A stretch of DNA of 64,000 nt from Laspinema palackyanum D2c (lineage in GTDB: Bacteria > Cyanobacteriota > Cyanobacteriia > Cyanobacteriales > Laspinemataceae), in assembly GCF_025370875.1 (NCBI RefSeq), contig NZ_JAMXFD010000006.1:152460-216459 (forward strand). Direction: 5' to 3'. The notes under the pieces were generated by a model. It was not told the origin of the DNA, did no database searches, and was given only the letters and a program-made list of their open reading frames with translations. The number at the start of each line of letters is the position of its first letter. Within the stretch, counting starts at the first letter, position 1. Both the position numbers and the translations under genes were made by a program. Shown piece after piece: positions 9,115-18,255 of the stretch.

Positions 9115-10176
9115 CTATCCCTTACTCAGTTTCCGGATTTGTTGATGAATCTTTTTCCAGCGTTTCTTCTCTGCTAACTGCGCCGTTTGGTCCTGTTTTC
9201 GGGCCAAATAGGCTAACTCGCTTTGCAGCTTTTGATAACTGAAAAATCGTTCAAAATCCAACGTTCCTTCTGCGATCGCCTCTTGAACGGCACAACCGGG
9301 TTCGGAATCATGTTGACAATCCCGAAATCGGCAGTGTTGCGCCAAACTTTCGATATCCGCAAAGGTTTCGGGTAATCCCTCTTGATTGTTCCAAGTTTGG
9401 ATTTCTCGCATTCCTGGAGTATCAATCAGCAGGGCACCGGAGGGTAAAATCATCAATTCTCGATGGGTGGTGGTATGCCGTCCCCGACTATCGGTTTGGC
9501 GCACTTCCTGCACTTTTTGAGTGGCAGTTCCGAGTAATTGATTGGTGAGGGTAGATTTGCCGACCCCGGAGGACCCGAGTAAGGCAACGGTGTTTCCCGG
9601 TTGCAGGTAGGGGGTTAAGGCATTTAACCCAACTCCAGCGATCGCACTCAGGGGAATAATCGGCACTCCCATCGCCACTGCTTCAACCTCGGCAATGTAG
9701 TCTTCCAGGCGATCGCACAAATCCGCCTTATTCAACACAATTGCTGGTTTTGCACCGCTTTCCCAGGCTAAAATCAGATACCGTTCGATCCGCCGCAGGT
9801 TAAAATCCCGGTCCATTCCTGACATTAATAGGACCGTATCGATATTAGTGGCAACGATTTGTTCACGGGTTTTGACGCCCGTACCTTTCCGGGAAAACTT
9901 AGTTTTTCGGGGCAAAATAGCCTGGATAATCGCTTTATTTTCCCCGTCGCGCAGTCCCATCGCTACCCAATCTCCCACTGCCGGAAAATCGTTTTCACTG
10001 GTGGCGTGATAGCGCATTTTTCCGGTAATGTCCGCTAATAGTTCTCCGCCTTCGGAGTAAACGACGTAGAGATGTTTATGGGCGATCGCCACTCGTCCCG
10101 GGAGATAGCCTTGTTCCCGATACGGTGCAAATGATTCGTTAAAAAATGGAGTCCAACCCAGTTGTTCTAGGTTCAT
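9115..10176 (-). CDS. rsgA: Ribosome small-subunit-dependent GTPase RsgA
   Basis: Circularly permuted GTPase that helps late maturation of the 30S ribosomal subunit; about 353 aa. An N-terminal OB-fold ([19 protein letters not shown] region) precedes the GTPase motifs in the permuted order: G4 LNKADLC, then G1 GSSGVGKST, then G3 DTPGM. A C-terminal zinc-binding segment follows, with [14 protein letters not shown]. The open frame extends upstream, but ATG at 10176 is chosen because GAGGA precedes it at proper spacing and [12 protein letters not shown] resembles the family start. The C-terminus is rich in lysine, as is usual. A single gene. Confidence 0.97.
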   Translation of the reverse strand: MNLEQLGWTPFFNESFAPYREQGYLPGRVAIAHKHLYVVYSEGGELLADITGKMRYHATSENDFPAVGDWVAMGLRDGENKAIIQAILPRKTKFSRKGTGVKTREQIVATNIDTVLLMSGMDRDFNLRRIERYLILAWESGAKPAIVLNKADLCDRLEDYIAEVEAVAMGVPIIPLSAIAGVGLNALTPYLQPGNTVALLGSSGVGKSTLTNQLLGTATQKVQEVRQTDSRGRHTTTHRELMILPSGALLIDTPGMREIQTWNNQEGLPETFADIESLAQHCRFRDCQHDSEPGCAVQEAIAEGTLDFERFFSYQKLQSELAYLARKQDQTAQLAEKKRWKKIHQQIRKLSKG

Positions 10177-10442
10177 GGTTGAGAGTTCCTCGATTTGTCT
10201 GGTGTGTCGATTCCCAGGCATCCCGAGAAACCCGAATTGAGGTTCTCAATAGAAAATTCATTCTCAAAGTCTCTAGGTTAATGCCCGGTCATGGTTTGGC
10301 CTAATTCTTGATTAGAAATGCAGACTAACTCAGACATTCGTTTTCTCCCGATTCGTTCATTGATGGGTGAATACTCTCTCCTGTTTTTCAGTTGAGAGAC
10401 TACTATTTTTCTATTAAAACCTAAAGTGAATCTGATGTCAAG

Positions 10443-10648
10443 AGGGAATTTTAGGGGAATTTTTAGGAAAAAAAAGCCCCTTAGTTAAAAGTTAAAAGTA
10501 GGGTGGGCACTGCCCACCTTTCTGTGCAGGTGGGCAATGCCTCCTGAGCTTGTCGAAGGGCCTACTCCTTTTTAAAGAGCTATCACAACTGAATTCCGTA
10601 TCAACAGGGAATTTTAGGGGAATTTTTAAGTAAAAAAAAGCCCCTTAG
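10443..10648. repeat. Direct repeat pair flanking a GGGTGGGCA hairpin repeat
   Basis: A roughly 40-bp AT-rich unit containing GGGAATTTTAGGGGAATTTT and then AAAAAAAAGCCCCTTAG occurs twice, at 10443-10484 and 10606-10648. Between the copies lies GGGTGGGCACTGCCCACC (10501-10518), a member of the family also seen at 41019-41070. The second copy continues into AGGCTTTT, so AAAAGCC and GGCTTTT can form a terminator-like hairpin. The ~580-bp gap between rsgA and the next gene holds nothing else I can identify. Confidence 0.6.
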
Positions 10649-10753
10649 AAAAGAGGCTTTTGTTCTGTATAGCGCGTCCAAATCCTATCTGTAGGGGCTA
10701 TTCATGGAGTACCCCTACAAGGGAGAGGAGGAATGCGTCAGTCGGGAACGGGA

Positions 10754-13700
10754 TTACAGAACCCGTGCAGTCAGGAGCACACCTAGCGCACCGGCACCGG
10801 CAGCCGCAATCCCTGAAACCAACGCGGTGAAGAACAACCACCAGGCGGCAACTTCTGCCGCTTTGCGGGTTTCTTCCACTTGGCGTTCCGCTTCGTGCTT
10901 CACCTGTTCGATGCGACGTTGGGTTTCCAGTTGCATCCGTTCTGCGCGTCGTAACACATTGTTCCGAACTCCTTCAATTTGATCGACCATCCGATTGGCA
11001 TCAGCTTCGGAGATGTCATCGCGAGAACTAATGACAGCTACCAGGGTATCGCGATCGAAGTGACTGAGGCGATCGCGCAACGCATCAAATCCCGCTTGCG
11101 GATCATCGAACAACGTCCGAATATCACGTTTAAGACCTTCGTAGTTGAGTTCCGGACGATCTAGGGAATTGAGATAGTTGCGAATTCGGGCAAAAATGCT
11201 ATCCACCACCCCTTTAATGCGGTCTTGAACATTCTGCACCTGTTGCATAAATTGGTCGCGAACGGACATAACCCGACCGACAATTTCCTTGGCTTCTTGT
11301 TCTGATATATCAGGACGTTGTGCCACCAATGCCTCAATCGTGGTGCGATCAATATGGGCGAGGCGATGTCCGAGATTCTTGGCCCCCAGACGTGGATCGG
11401 CAATCATTAATTGCAAGTCACGCTTGATGCCATCAGGGTTCAGTTCGGCCTTACCCGTATTCCGCAAGTAATCTTCAAAAGTCTGTTCAAACTCTAAGGC
11501 TTGTTGTTGCACCCGAGTCGCCAGTCGGCGCGGTGCCCGGAGGACCTTGCGAATGTTTTGTTGCAATTCGTCAATAACCCGGTTGACATCCTCTTCGCTT
11601 AAGTCTTTCCGTTGTGCCAGCAATTGGACCAAGGTATCCCGGTCCATTTGACTGAGACGATCGCGAATGGCGATCGCACCGGCTTGAGGATCATTGAGGA
11701 GTTTTTGCAAATCCCGCTGAATGCCTTCCGGGTTGAGTTCTTCTTTCCCCGTGCTTCGCAGGTAATCGGAAATTGCCGAAGTCGCATGATCGTACTGTTG
11801 CTTCGCTTGATCCGCAACCTGTTGGGGAGCATGGGAAACACTGTACCAAGTATGTTCTACTCGGTCTGCGATCTCGTTAACTTCATCCTCATTTAACTCT
11901 TGCCGTTGGGAGAGCAACTTCACCAGGGTATCGCGGTCAAAGTGCGATAACCGCGATCGCAGTGCTACGAAACCGGCTTGTGGGTTATCCAATAATTTAC
12001 CCAAATCCCGCTTGATACCTTCGGGATTGAGTTCTTCTTTCCCGGTGTTTCGCAGATAATCCTGGACATGATTCCACTGGAGATCCAGATTAGCTTGCGC
12101 CGCTTCTTGGAGTCCTTTGGACTCTTCTAAAACTAGATCCCGCGTCTGTTCCAACGCCACCAGCATTTCCGCCGCTTCATCGCGAGTGAGATCATTGCGA
12201 TCGCGCATGGTTTCAATCATCATCGCCCGGTCAATATGTGCCAAGCGATCGCGCATTTCCCGATAGTCTGCCGTCGAATCGGAAATCAGTTTCTTGAAAT
12301 CCCGCTCAATATCCGCAGGTTTCAGGGTTTCCTTGGGACTATGGCGCAAATAGCGTTCCACCCGATTTCGCAGATCCTGCGCTTTTTGCTCTTCCTCAGC
12401 CCGAGTCACCGTGTACAACACCTGCAACCGCACTGCTTCCAGGTGACTGGCAATTTCTTGAATCCGGCTTTGGGTAAACACCCCGCGAGAAGCCAGCATA
12501 TCCACAAAATTACCACGCCGGAAGCGTTCCAACTCCTGGCGAATCAGTCCCGGATCCGCTTCGGGATCAAACAGAACATCCCGGAATTCGCGATCAATCG
12601 CTTCCGGTGTCATCTGCCAGGAATACTTATTGAGGACGTAATTTTCAATATCTGCTCGCAAGGCACTGTAAGGTTCCGCCGGTTTACCCTGAATTTGCCG
12701 GGTGACTTTATCAGTTCCCTCCGTCACTTTGTTTTTGGCTTCCTGTAACTGAGACAGGATTTTTTCCACATCTAAATCGGACATATCCGTCCGTCCCATC
12801 AGCATCCCCAACGCGGTATTAAATGCCAGCATCATTCCCTGCTGCATCATCCCGGGTTGTTGTTGATTGCCTTTGTTCTGTTTGTTCTGACCTTGAGAGC
12901 CGATCGCATCAATCAGGCGGTCAATTTGGCTGCCTAGGCGATCGGAAATTAAATCCGCCGGTGAAGCGTCCTTAATATAATTTACCAATTCCCCCATCCA
13001 ATCTTTCTGGGGTTGCAATTTTTGCTTGGTTTGATTCCAGGATGCTTCCAACTCATCCACAATGCGATTAATATCCCGCTTTGATAAATCCGTCCGTGAA
13101 CTGACTAAACTCACCAAAGACTCCCGGTCCACATCCGGCAGGGTTCCTTGGGTCGCCAATTCATGAAGCTGGGGTTCATTTAGCAAATTTTCAAATTCTT
13201 GTCGGATCCCTTTTAGATCCAACTGTGCCGGTTTTAAAGCCTGAATGTAATCTTCTAAATTCTCGCGAATATCCTCGGGATCAAAAGCTTGACCCAGTTC
13301 GCGGCGCACTGCTGCCGCTGCCGCTTCCGCCGTCGCCACCACCTGATTAGAGGCCGCTTTTGCACCAAGGGCACTTGTAGCCGTTCCCAAAATCGACTGA
13401 AAGCCGGAAGTCGCCGCATTAACCACGGAACCGACTAACGAGCCCACAGTGGTCGAACTGACCCAAACCAAGATGGAAAAATAGGTGGCCCAAATGACCA
13501 GTCCCAGAATCGCACCTAACCCAACACTGACCATCAGGCTGAGTTTAACCGCCAGTAATGCCGCACAAAATAGAGCAATACTCACCGTGACCAAAGTCCA
13601 GACGCCTACTGCCGTCTCTACTTTCCGAATCGTACCCCCTAGGGTATCTCCCGAGTCAGAATGTGAGCTTGACGACCGGGAACTATTCCCCATGTAGGAG

Positions 13701-13894
13701 ATACCGGCAGCAACCGAAAGATTTGTTAATAAAAGTTGAAAACCAAAGGCTAAAAGGACCCCGGACACTAAAGCCGCAAAAAATTGGGGTCCTGAAAATA
13801 AAACGGAAGACTGTTCTGGCGTCGGGACCAACGGTGCCACCGGCACTTGAGCCAGTCCGCCAAACTCTATCATCCTTTGTACAATTTGAAACAT
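10754..13894 (-). CDS. Large membrane-anchored protein with seven ~97-aa repeats
   Basis: About 1046 aa, function unknown. N-terminal membrane segments lie near residues 38-66 and 97-165; a single membrane segment ends the protein (AAWWLFFTALVSGIAAAGAG). Between them are seven helical repeats beginning roughly at residues 214, 417, 513, 611, 708, 806 and 904, so the last five are spaced 95-98 residues apart. The repeat consensus is YLRNTGKEELNPEGIKRDL, then DRLSHFDRDTLV, then a Q/R-rich turn and an EDVNRIVDELE-type helix. A Gln/Met-rich linker lies between repeats one and two. ATG at 13894 is chosen over an upstream start because GAGG stands 9 bases before it. Charged coiled linkers separate the units. 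It may be a membrane scaffold, but that is inference. Confidence 0.8.
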   Translation of the reverse strand: MFQIVQRMIEFGGLAQVPVAPLVPTPEQSSVLFSGPQFFAALVSGVLLAFGFQLLLTNLSVAAGISYMGNSSRSSSSHSDSGDTLGGTIRKVETAVGVWTLVTVSIALFCAALLAVKLSLMVSVGLGAILGLVIWATYFSILVWVSSTTVGSLVGSVVNAATSGFQSILGTATSALGAKAASNQVVATAEAAAAAVRRELGQAFDPEDIRENLEDYIQALKPAQLDLKGIRQEFENLLNEPQLHELATQGTLPDVDRESLVSLVSSRTDLSKRDINRIVDELEASWNQTKQKLQPQKDWMGELVNYIKDASPADLISDRLGSQIDRLIDAIGSQGQNKQNKGNQQQPGMMQQGMMLAFNTALGMLMGRTDMSDLDVEKILSQLQEAKNKVTEGTDKVTRQIQGKPAEPYSALRADIENYVLNKYSWQMTPEAIDREFRDVLFDPEADPGLIRQELERFRRGNFVDMLASRGVFTQSRIQEIASHLEAVRLQVLYTVTRAEEEQKAQDLRNRVERYLRHSPKETLKPADIERDFKKLISDSTADYREMRDRLAHIDRAMMIETMRDRNDLTRDEAAEMLVALEQTRDLVLEESKGLQEAAQANLDLQWNHVQDYLRNTGKEELNPEGIKRDLGKLLDNPQAGFVALRSRLSHFDRDTLVKLLSQRQELNEDEVNEIADRVEHTWYSVSHAPQQVADQAKQQYDHATSAISDYLRSTGKEELNPEGIQRDLQKLLNDPQAGAIAIRDRLSQMDRDTLVQLLAQRKDLSEEDVNRVIDELQQNIRKVLRAPRRLATRVQQQALEFEQTFEDYLRNTGKAELNPDGIKRDLQLMIADPRLGAKNLGHRLAHIDRTTIEALVAQRPDISEQEAKEIVGRVMSVRDQFMQQVQNVQDRIKGVVDSIFARIRNYLNSLDRPELNYEGLKRDIRTLFDDPQAGFDALRDRLSHFDRDTLVAVISSRDDISEADANRMVDQIEGVRNNVLRRAERMQLETQRRIEQVKHEAERQVEETRKAAEVAAWWLFFTALVSGIAAAGAGALGVLLTARVL

Positions 13895-14349
13895 GGTAGC
13901 TACCTCGAACGTAGTAAATAAAATTGACTCCCACAATTCGATGAATGGGGGTGAGCCACTGAGGATGAAGTCTTTTTAAGTTTTTTTTTGACACCTCCTT
14001 TAGACAGCATTGTTCTATACCCCAGTAAAAACATCCCCCTGAAGGCGGATTTATCAAAAATACTTCTGATCACCTCATATTTCCGTTCCCACATTTGGGG
14101 CATCAAAATCACGGAAAAGATATCCGGTGGCCTGCAAACCGGGCTTTTTGGGGCCGATGGGTCTTGTTTTAGCAAAATGACAACAGCCCCGAGAGCGACT
14201 AACATACCTGCATGAGTGGCATTGTCAGGGTCTGTTGAGATTAAGATTAAGATACTTTGTATGAAGGGTCGGGGGAAACTTGACATCCGTTGCCATCTTC
14301 AGAGCGTTTGTAGAAACCCTTTGGGGCTGACTCTGACTTAAGAGCGTTT
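13895..14349. other. 455-bp gap with no supported gene
   Basis: An AT-rich spacer between the large repeat protein and the PIN gene. A 128-codon minus-strand frame (13900-14286) is open, but it lacks a recognisable family, runs through homopolymer tracts and overlaps the likely leader of the repeat protein. I see no hairpin terminator of note and no repeat family member here. Confidence 0.5.
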
Positions 14350-14901
14350 TTAATCTGCCAGACTCTGCTCCCACCAAACGCGCAACGGATCACTTTTGGG
14401 GGGCAAGTATCTTCCTTTGAACCGAATTGCATTGAGCGTTTCACGGAGTGCTGAGGCATCCAAAGCGGTTTTCTCAGACCAATGCTTGATGATTTGTAAA
14501 GTGGAGAACATCTGAAGGTGCGATGCTTCTCGCTTCATCAAGCCGATCGCCTTTTTGTCATCCGTGGCGATCGCCCACCCTCGGTGTAGGGCGATCGCGC
14601 AAGTTGCCGACTCCCCATCATCCAGAAGCGCCGCATAATTGACAAACAATTCCGCTTCTGCGTCGGACTCAAAATCCACAATGATCAGCAGACCCTGGGT
14701 AATCGCTTGCTCAAACTGGATTGCAGCTTCGTTCTCCACATCTTCAAGGATCTGGAGTGTTTTCAACTCCTCCTCTTTCACCACCTGGGTAACGACAACT
14801 TGACCGGGAATAGAGCGCAAAATTGCCAGCAAATGGCCAGAAGCAGCTAAGTTGATCAGGCAGCAAGCATCAAGAATAACGTGGGAGTGAGAAATCGTCA
14901 T
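14350..14901 (-). CDS. PIN-domain protein, last gene of the four-gene operon
   Basis: 183 aa, resembling PIN-fold ribonucleases, which cut RNA using clustered acidic residues and Mg2+. The candidate acidic residues are Asp in VILDACCLINL (about residue 11), an acidic cluster EEEL (about 52-55), Asp/Glu in DDGESATCAIAL (about residue 93) and Asp in ATDDKKA (about residue 113). ATG at 14901 follows the upstream gene after only 19 bases and has a purine-rich GAGG site, so it is probably co-transcribed. PIN proteins are frequent toxins of toxin-antitoxin pairs, and the upstream XRE-type protein would be the natural antitoxin. That pairing is inferred from order and domains. Confidence 0.75.
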   Translation of the reverse strand: MTISHSHVILDACCLINLAASGHLLAILRSIPGQVVVTQVVKEEELKTLQILEDVENEAAIQFEQAITQGLLIIVDFESDAEAELFVNYAALLDDGESATCAIALHRGWAIATDDKKAIGLMKREASHLQMFSTLQIIKHWSEKTALDASALRETLNAIRFKGRYLPPKSDPLRVWWEQSLAD

Positions 14902-14920
14902 TATTTAACCTCACTCCCCC

Positions 14921-16129
14921 TTAGTCTTGTAGCGGGCGGAGATCGACATGAGTCGATTCGTCCACCATACCGCTGGAATAGTTCCGCAACAGTTCAGAAA
15001 TCCGCCGTGCCTCTAGGCGATCGACGTCAAGGAACTCGGCAAAGCGTCCTTCCGTAATCAGACCCTGATCTAATGCTTCGATCGCCAGGTGTTGATAGTG
15101 AATGGGGGCCATATCACTCCGTTGGGGAATTTGCTCTAAACCCAGTTCTTGTTGTACCTTTCTAACTTTCAATCCGCGATCTCGTAATCGCTCCCAAGTT
15201 CCAGAACGTAGAAGTTCCATTTCCTCCAACCGATAAGCAAGTGCTTCTACAGACACACCGTAATAATGAGCCAAAGTAAATAAATTAGCTGGCGTAAACT
15301 TTTCATTTTCATTGACGCGGCACATATCATTAAACCGCTTAAGCAAACCGCTCGTCGGCATTAAGAAATATTTGGGAAAGGCTTCAGCGAGCCGCTCACT
15401 CTCTGGCATTCTCTTGTATTGCCCTTCAACCAAGTCCAGTACAGCCTTACGTCGATGGGCGAGAAAATGAAGATATCCATGAGCTAAGGACCAACGCCGC
15501 CGTTCTTCCGGGTGGTTGGCATTAATTGCCATGCATCCCCCGAGTTGTTCGTTGTAACTGTAAAGCTCTGAATATTTTCCTGGCATCTTGAGGTAAAAGA
15601 TCCGAAGTCCTACACTCTGTTCCAAAATGTCCCGAAGCATCGGAATTGGGCCATCTCCAAGGCCGAGTCGTTGACGTTCTTCAACTGCGATCGCCTCCGC
15701 CGTGCGCTCAATCGGCATCCCGCTCACCTCATAGTCCCGAGGATAGTTCCGTGGGAGTGGTGAGTGCATAATTTCTTCAAGTTCTAGATAATACTGACAC
15801 AACTCTTCTAACCGCCGAATGACGGGTTCAATTTGCTCGCGTTCCACTTCGTGACCCCGATAGGCAGCGCGAAACTGCACCTCGAAGGGTTCAATGACCG
15901 GACGCGGACGCACAAAATCACTCACGGATCTTCCATAAGCCCGAGCCAGCTTGATGAGTTCCGTAGCCTTCAGACGGCGCTCTCCTTTCTCGATCGCCAC
16001 CATCGTAGTGCGTGCCGCCTCAATCACTTTGGCTGCATCAGCTTGGGTCATCCCGCACTGAGTCCTTGCCTGTTGCAGCATCTCCCCCAACCCCCGCATA
16101 TCAATATTGTCAAGGACGTTGTTAGTCAT
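14921..16129 (-). CDS. XRE-type HTH plus ImmA/IrrE-like protein with altered HExxH
   Basis: About 402 aa. The N-terminal helix-turn-helix (residues about 15-70) reads LGEMLQQARTQCGMTQADAA and then TTMVAIEKGERRLKATELIKLARAYG. The middle (about 150-265) is ImmA/IrrE-like (DUF955), with RRRWSLAHGYLHFLAHR and then ERLAEAFPKYFLMP. The metal-binding His, His and Glu are kept, but the catalytic Glu of HExxH is Gly (codon GGA at 15476-15478), so it may be a non-catalytic regulator. The open frame extends upstream, but ATG at 16129 overlaps the end of the QueC-like gene by 8 bp, which indicates translational coupling. The C-terminal ~110 residues are of no recognised family. It probably represses its own operon and may neutralise the downstream PIN protein. 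Confidence 0.85.
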   Translation of the reverse strand: MTNNVLDNIDMRGLGEMLQQARTQCGMTQADAAKVIEAARTTMVAIEKGERRLKATELIKLARAYGRSVSDFVRPRPVIEPFEVQFRAAYRGHEVEREQIEPVIRRLEELCQYYLELEEIMHSPLPRNYPRDYEVSGMPIERTAEAIAVEERQRLGLGDGPIPMLRDILEQSVGLRIFYLKMPGKYSELYSYNEQLGGCMAINANHPEERRRWSLAHGYLHFLAHRRKAVLDLVEGQYKRMPESERLAEAFPKYFLMPTSGLLKRFNDMCRVNENEKFTPANLFTLAHYYGVSVEALAYRLEEMELLRSGTWERLRDRGLKVRKVQQELGLEQIPQRSDMAPIHYQHLAIEALDQGLITEGRFAEFLDVDRLEARRISELLRNYSSGMVDESTHVDLRPLQD

Positions 16130-17597
16130 GGCGTTGTCTCTCCACTTTGTAGAGTGACTTTTTGTGTGATATCTGTTGTTTGTTGTCTGTATCCAAGAGA
16201 TCCCCTGCAACCAAGGATTCTACAATATCCCATTCAGAAACGTAAGTCCAGTAGAGCCGAATCAGACGGCTTTGCATATCAACAGGACATAGACCTTCTA
16301 CCTCAGAAGCAAGATCCACAATATCATCTAATTCTGGGAATTTTCGCGTCAGGGCTTCCCACCGAATATCGATTTGATTAGAGGTACTGAGCAAGCCGTG
16401 GAAGGTACGGACCTGGGCGAGCATATTACGCAAAATCAAGGTAGGGTCTTTTGATGGGCGGTCTCCATGAGGCACTACATAGCGAGTCTTGTCGTCTATC
16501 TTTGACGCAGCAAGCGCCTGTTTCCTTAAAATGCAAGAGGAACAGTATCCACACTCAATGGGTTGCTTTGACTTACGGTGTAGGCTATCACATGATATGG
16601 TTAGGGACGCTAAGTCATTTTTCCCATCTTCAGCTAATGCTTGACACATTTCAGCTTTAGTCGAGAAAAGAAATGGGTTCTGTACCTGAAACTTTTCTCC
16701 GAAAAGCTCTGAAACAACATCACTGACCATCAAAAGTGTCAAAGGGTGAACAGAGCGGGAGTGATCCAGTCCCACAGCAGATGCACGGTAAGGAAGGTTG
16801 ATTGCACCGATTCCATTTTCATACACAGACAAAATCCGACCACCCATGAGATATGCAAAGGCGGCACCCAGCAGGGTAAATACTACCCCTCGCCCACGGG
16901 TAATCTTATTTTTGGGCATTTCCTGGATATCGTTCAAGCGGATGGGGGCGAGGACTAGATGGCAACGGTTTGGAAAGATAGATTGGACCTTTTTCGCGAC
17001 TTGTTCCTGACGACCATAGATAATATCGTTGCTGCCACTCCCGAACAACACAAACGGCTTTTCTGGATACATCCTCATACGAGTGTACAAACCTGCAAGA
17101 GCATCAAGACCACCACTCCATAATGCTACTTCGGATCCTTGAGGAACCATTGGCAAAATCTGTTGGCGCTCAACTATTCGTCCTGAGACAGTTCGTTTTT
17201 GGAATTCAAATGCCCATTCGCTATCTGTGGCCCATTTTAGCAAGCCTTCTAGCTTTGTCCGAAATGGTTCGGAACTCAGTAATTCTGGATGACGCACTGG
17301 CAGCACAATATGAAGGTGGCGAGGCTTCTCGCTAAGATTCTGCGGTGCAAGACGGTCTGAAGCATGAATGGCAACAGCGAGGTCAACGAGATCGGCAACA
17401 ATGGCTGGAAACTCTGCCTGAACCCGGTACTGAAATGCCTGATCATCAATATTGATGCCAACCGTTAGCTCCTTGCCAATAGAGCGATTGAAAAACTGCA
17501 CCGACCCATTACAGTTTAAGATAGGTCCAAAACGCAAAGTGTACTCGCGGCGATCGCACTGATTTGGTTTTTTAATACTCGAAGATGCCTGATTCAT
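16122..17597 (-). CDS. QueC-like PP-loop enzyme in a putative defence operon
   Basis: 491 aa. A roughly 150-residue N-terminal extension of unknown fold precedes a PP-loop ATPase domain of the 7-cyano-7-deazaguanine synthase (QueC) type. The PP-loop is ALWSGGLDALAGLY (residues about 157-171), with Ala in place of the usual Ser after SGGLD. The zinc-binding motif ECGYCSSCILRKQAL lies near residue 375. Canonical QueC is about 225 aa and sits near queuosine genes, none of which occur here. Larger QueC relatives occur in bacterial immune operons (QatC of QatABCD, Cap9 of type IV CBASS). The start codon overlaps the upstream stop as ATGA. This is a good candidate for a modification enzyme of an immune module, but the substrate is unknown. 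Confidence 0.8.
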   Translation of the reverse strand: MNQASSSIKKPNQCDRREYTLRFGPILNCNGSVQFFNRSIGKELTVGINIDDQAFQYRVQAEFPAIVADLVDLAVAIHASDRLAPQNLSEKPRHLHIVLPVRHPELLSSEPFRTKLEGLLKWATDSEWAFEFQKRTVSGRIVERQQILPMVPQGSEVALWSGGLDALAGLYTRMRMYPEKPFVLFGSGSNDIIYGRQEQVAKKVQSIFPNRCHLVLAPIRLNDIQEMPKNKITRGRGVVFTLLGAAFAYLMGGRILSVYENGIGAINLPYRASAVGLDHSRSVHPLTLLMVSDVVSELFGEKFQVQNPFLFSTKAEMCQALAEDGKNDLASLTISCDSLHRKSKQPIECGYCSSCILRKQALAASKIDDKTRYVVPHGDRPSKDPTLILRNMLAQVRTFHGLLSTSNQIDIRWEALTRKFPELDDIVDLASEVEGLCPVDMQSRLIRLYWTYVSEWDIVESLVAGDLLDTDNKQQISHKKSLYKVERQRHD

Positions 17598-18232
17598 AGC
17601 AAGTTCTCTTCCAGATCGATTTCTTCAATTTTCTGGCGCGGCGGTCGCCTCAGCTTGGCAACATCATAAGGATTAACTTGGGTCTGCTTAGCCCATTTAC
17701 CGAAGGCAGGAAGTAGCTCGGGTTCGAGTGCCTTGACTCTTTTCATAAGAGTTGCGGTATCAATGCCAGCATAGTGATCAGGGGTCAGTGGAATGCGCTC
17801 TTCAAAATAGAACCTGTAGACTTCCTGAAAATACCGATCTAGAACAACTTCTTCCAAAGAGCAGGTATCCATTCTCCGACCATAACGGAAATCATGGAGG
17901 ATCCCTTTACTGGCGCGAAGGACAAGCTGCTTCTCGTAATACGGGCATGAAGTTTGTCCTGCTGCTAGCCGATCTAACTCTTTGCTAACAGCAGCAGCCC
18001 AACTCCTAGTAAAGCTATGCGGATTGCAGTTTTCAATAGCTGCTTTCAGCCTCTCCCCCATCTGTTGGGCAAGTAATATAGGCGCGGCACCTTTTTTTTT
18101 GATATCCCTTATCATTGCGCCCATTACGACCCAGGCACACTCATCTGGGCTATCTTTCCCTTCACACAGAGCTTTGTAAGGCCTTTGGTAACGCCATGAA
18201 AGCTTGTCGTGAACAATATCTCCATCGGTCAT
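17594..18232 (-). CDS. Unknown 212-aa protein, first gene of the QueC-like operon
   Basis: No recognised family. The protein is soluble and mostly helical, with a strong ribosome site (GGAGGTGG) before ATG at 18232. Notable segments are CAWVVMGAMIRDIKKKG, SFTRSWAAAVSKELDRLAAG, CPYYEKQLVLRASKGILHDF and a basic, proline-rich tail (KLRRPPRQK) followed by acidic residues. Five cysteines are dispersed without a zinc-finger pattern. Its stop overlaps the start of the QueC-like gene by 4 bp, so the two are almost certainly translated together and may form a complex. It could be the substrate or partner of the QueC-like enzyme. That idea rests on gene order alone. Confidence 0.7.
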   Translation of the reverse strand: MTDGDIVHDKLSWRYQRPYKALCEGKDSPDECAWVVMGAMIRDIKKKGAAPILLAQQMGERLKAAIENCNPHSFTRSWAAAVSKELDRLAAGQTSCPYYEKQLVLRASKGILHDFRYGRRMDTCSLEEVVLDRYFQEVYRFYFEERIPLTPDHYAGIDTATLMKRVKALEPELLPAFGKWAKQTQVNPYDVAKLRRPPRQKIEEIDLEENLL

Positions 18233-18235
18233 GGT

Positions 18236-18255
18236 CCCACCTCCAACGCTTGGAG
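18236..18255 (-). promoter_or_regulatory. Palindrome overlapping the operon's ribosome-binding site
   Basis: On the minus strand CTCCAAGCGTTGGAG (18241-18255) is a perfect 6-bp inverted repeat with a 3-base centre. Its right arm contains the GGAG of the ribosome site (18236-18244) for the operon's first gene. It could be an operator for the HTH protein encoded in the operon, or an RNA hairpin that hides the ribosome site. Further upstream, TTGTCA and a weak TAACTT spaced 17 bases apart may be the promoter. Confidence 0.45.

Noticed and set aside
13900-14286. 128-codon minus-strand open frame before the PIN gene region
   Set aside because: No family, no ribosome site, lysine and serine runs from homopolymer tracts, and overlap with the likely leader of the large repeat protein.
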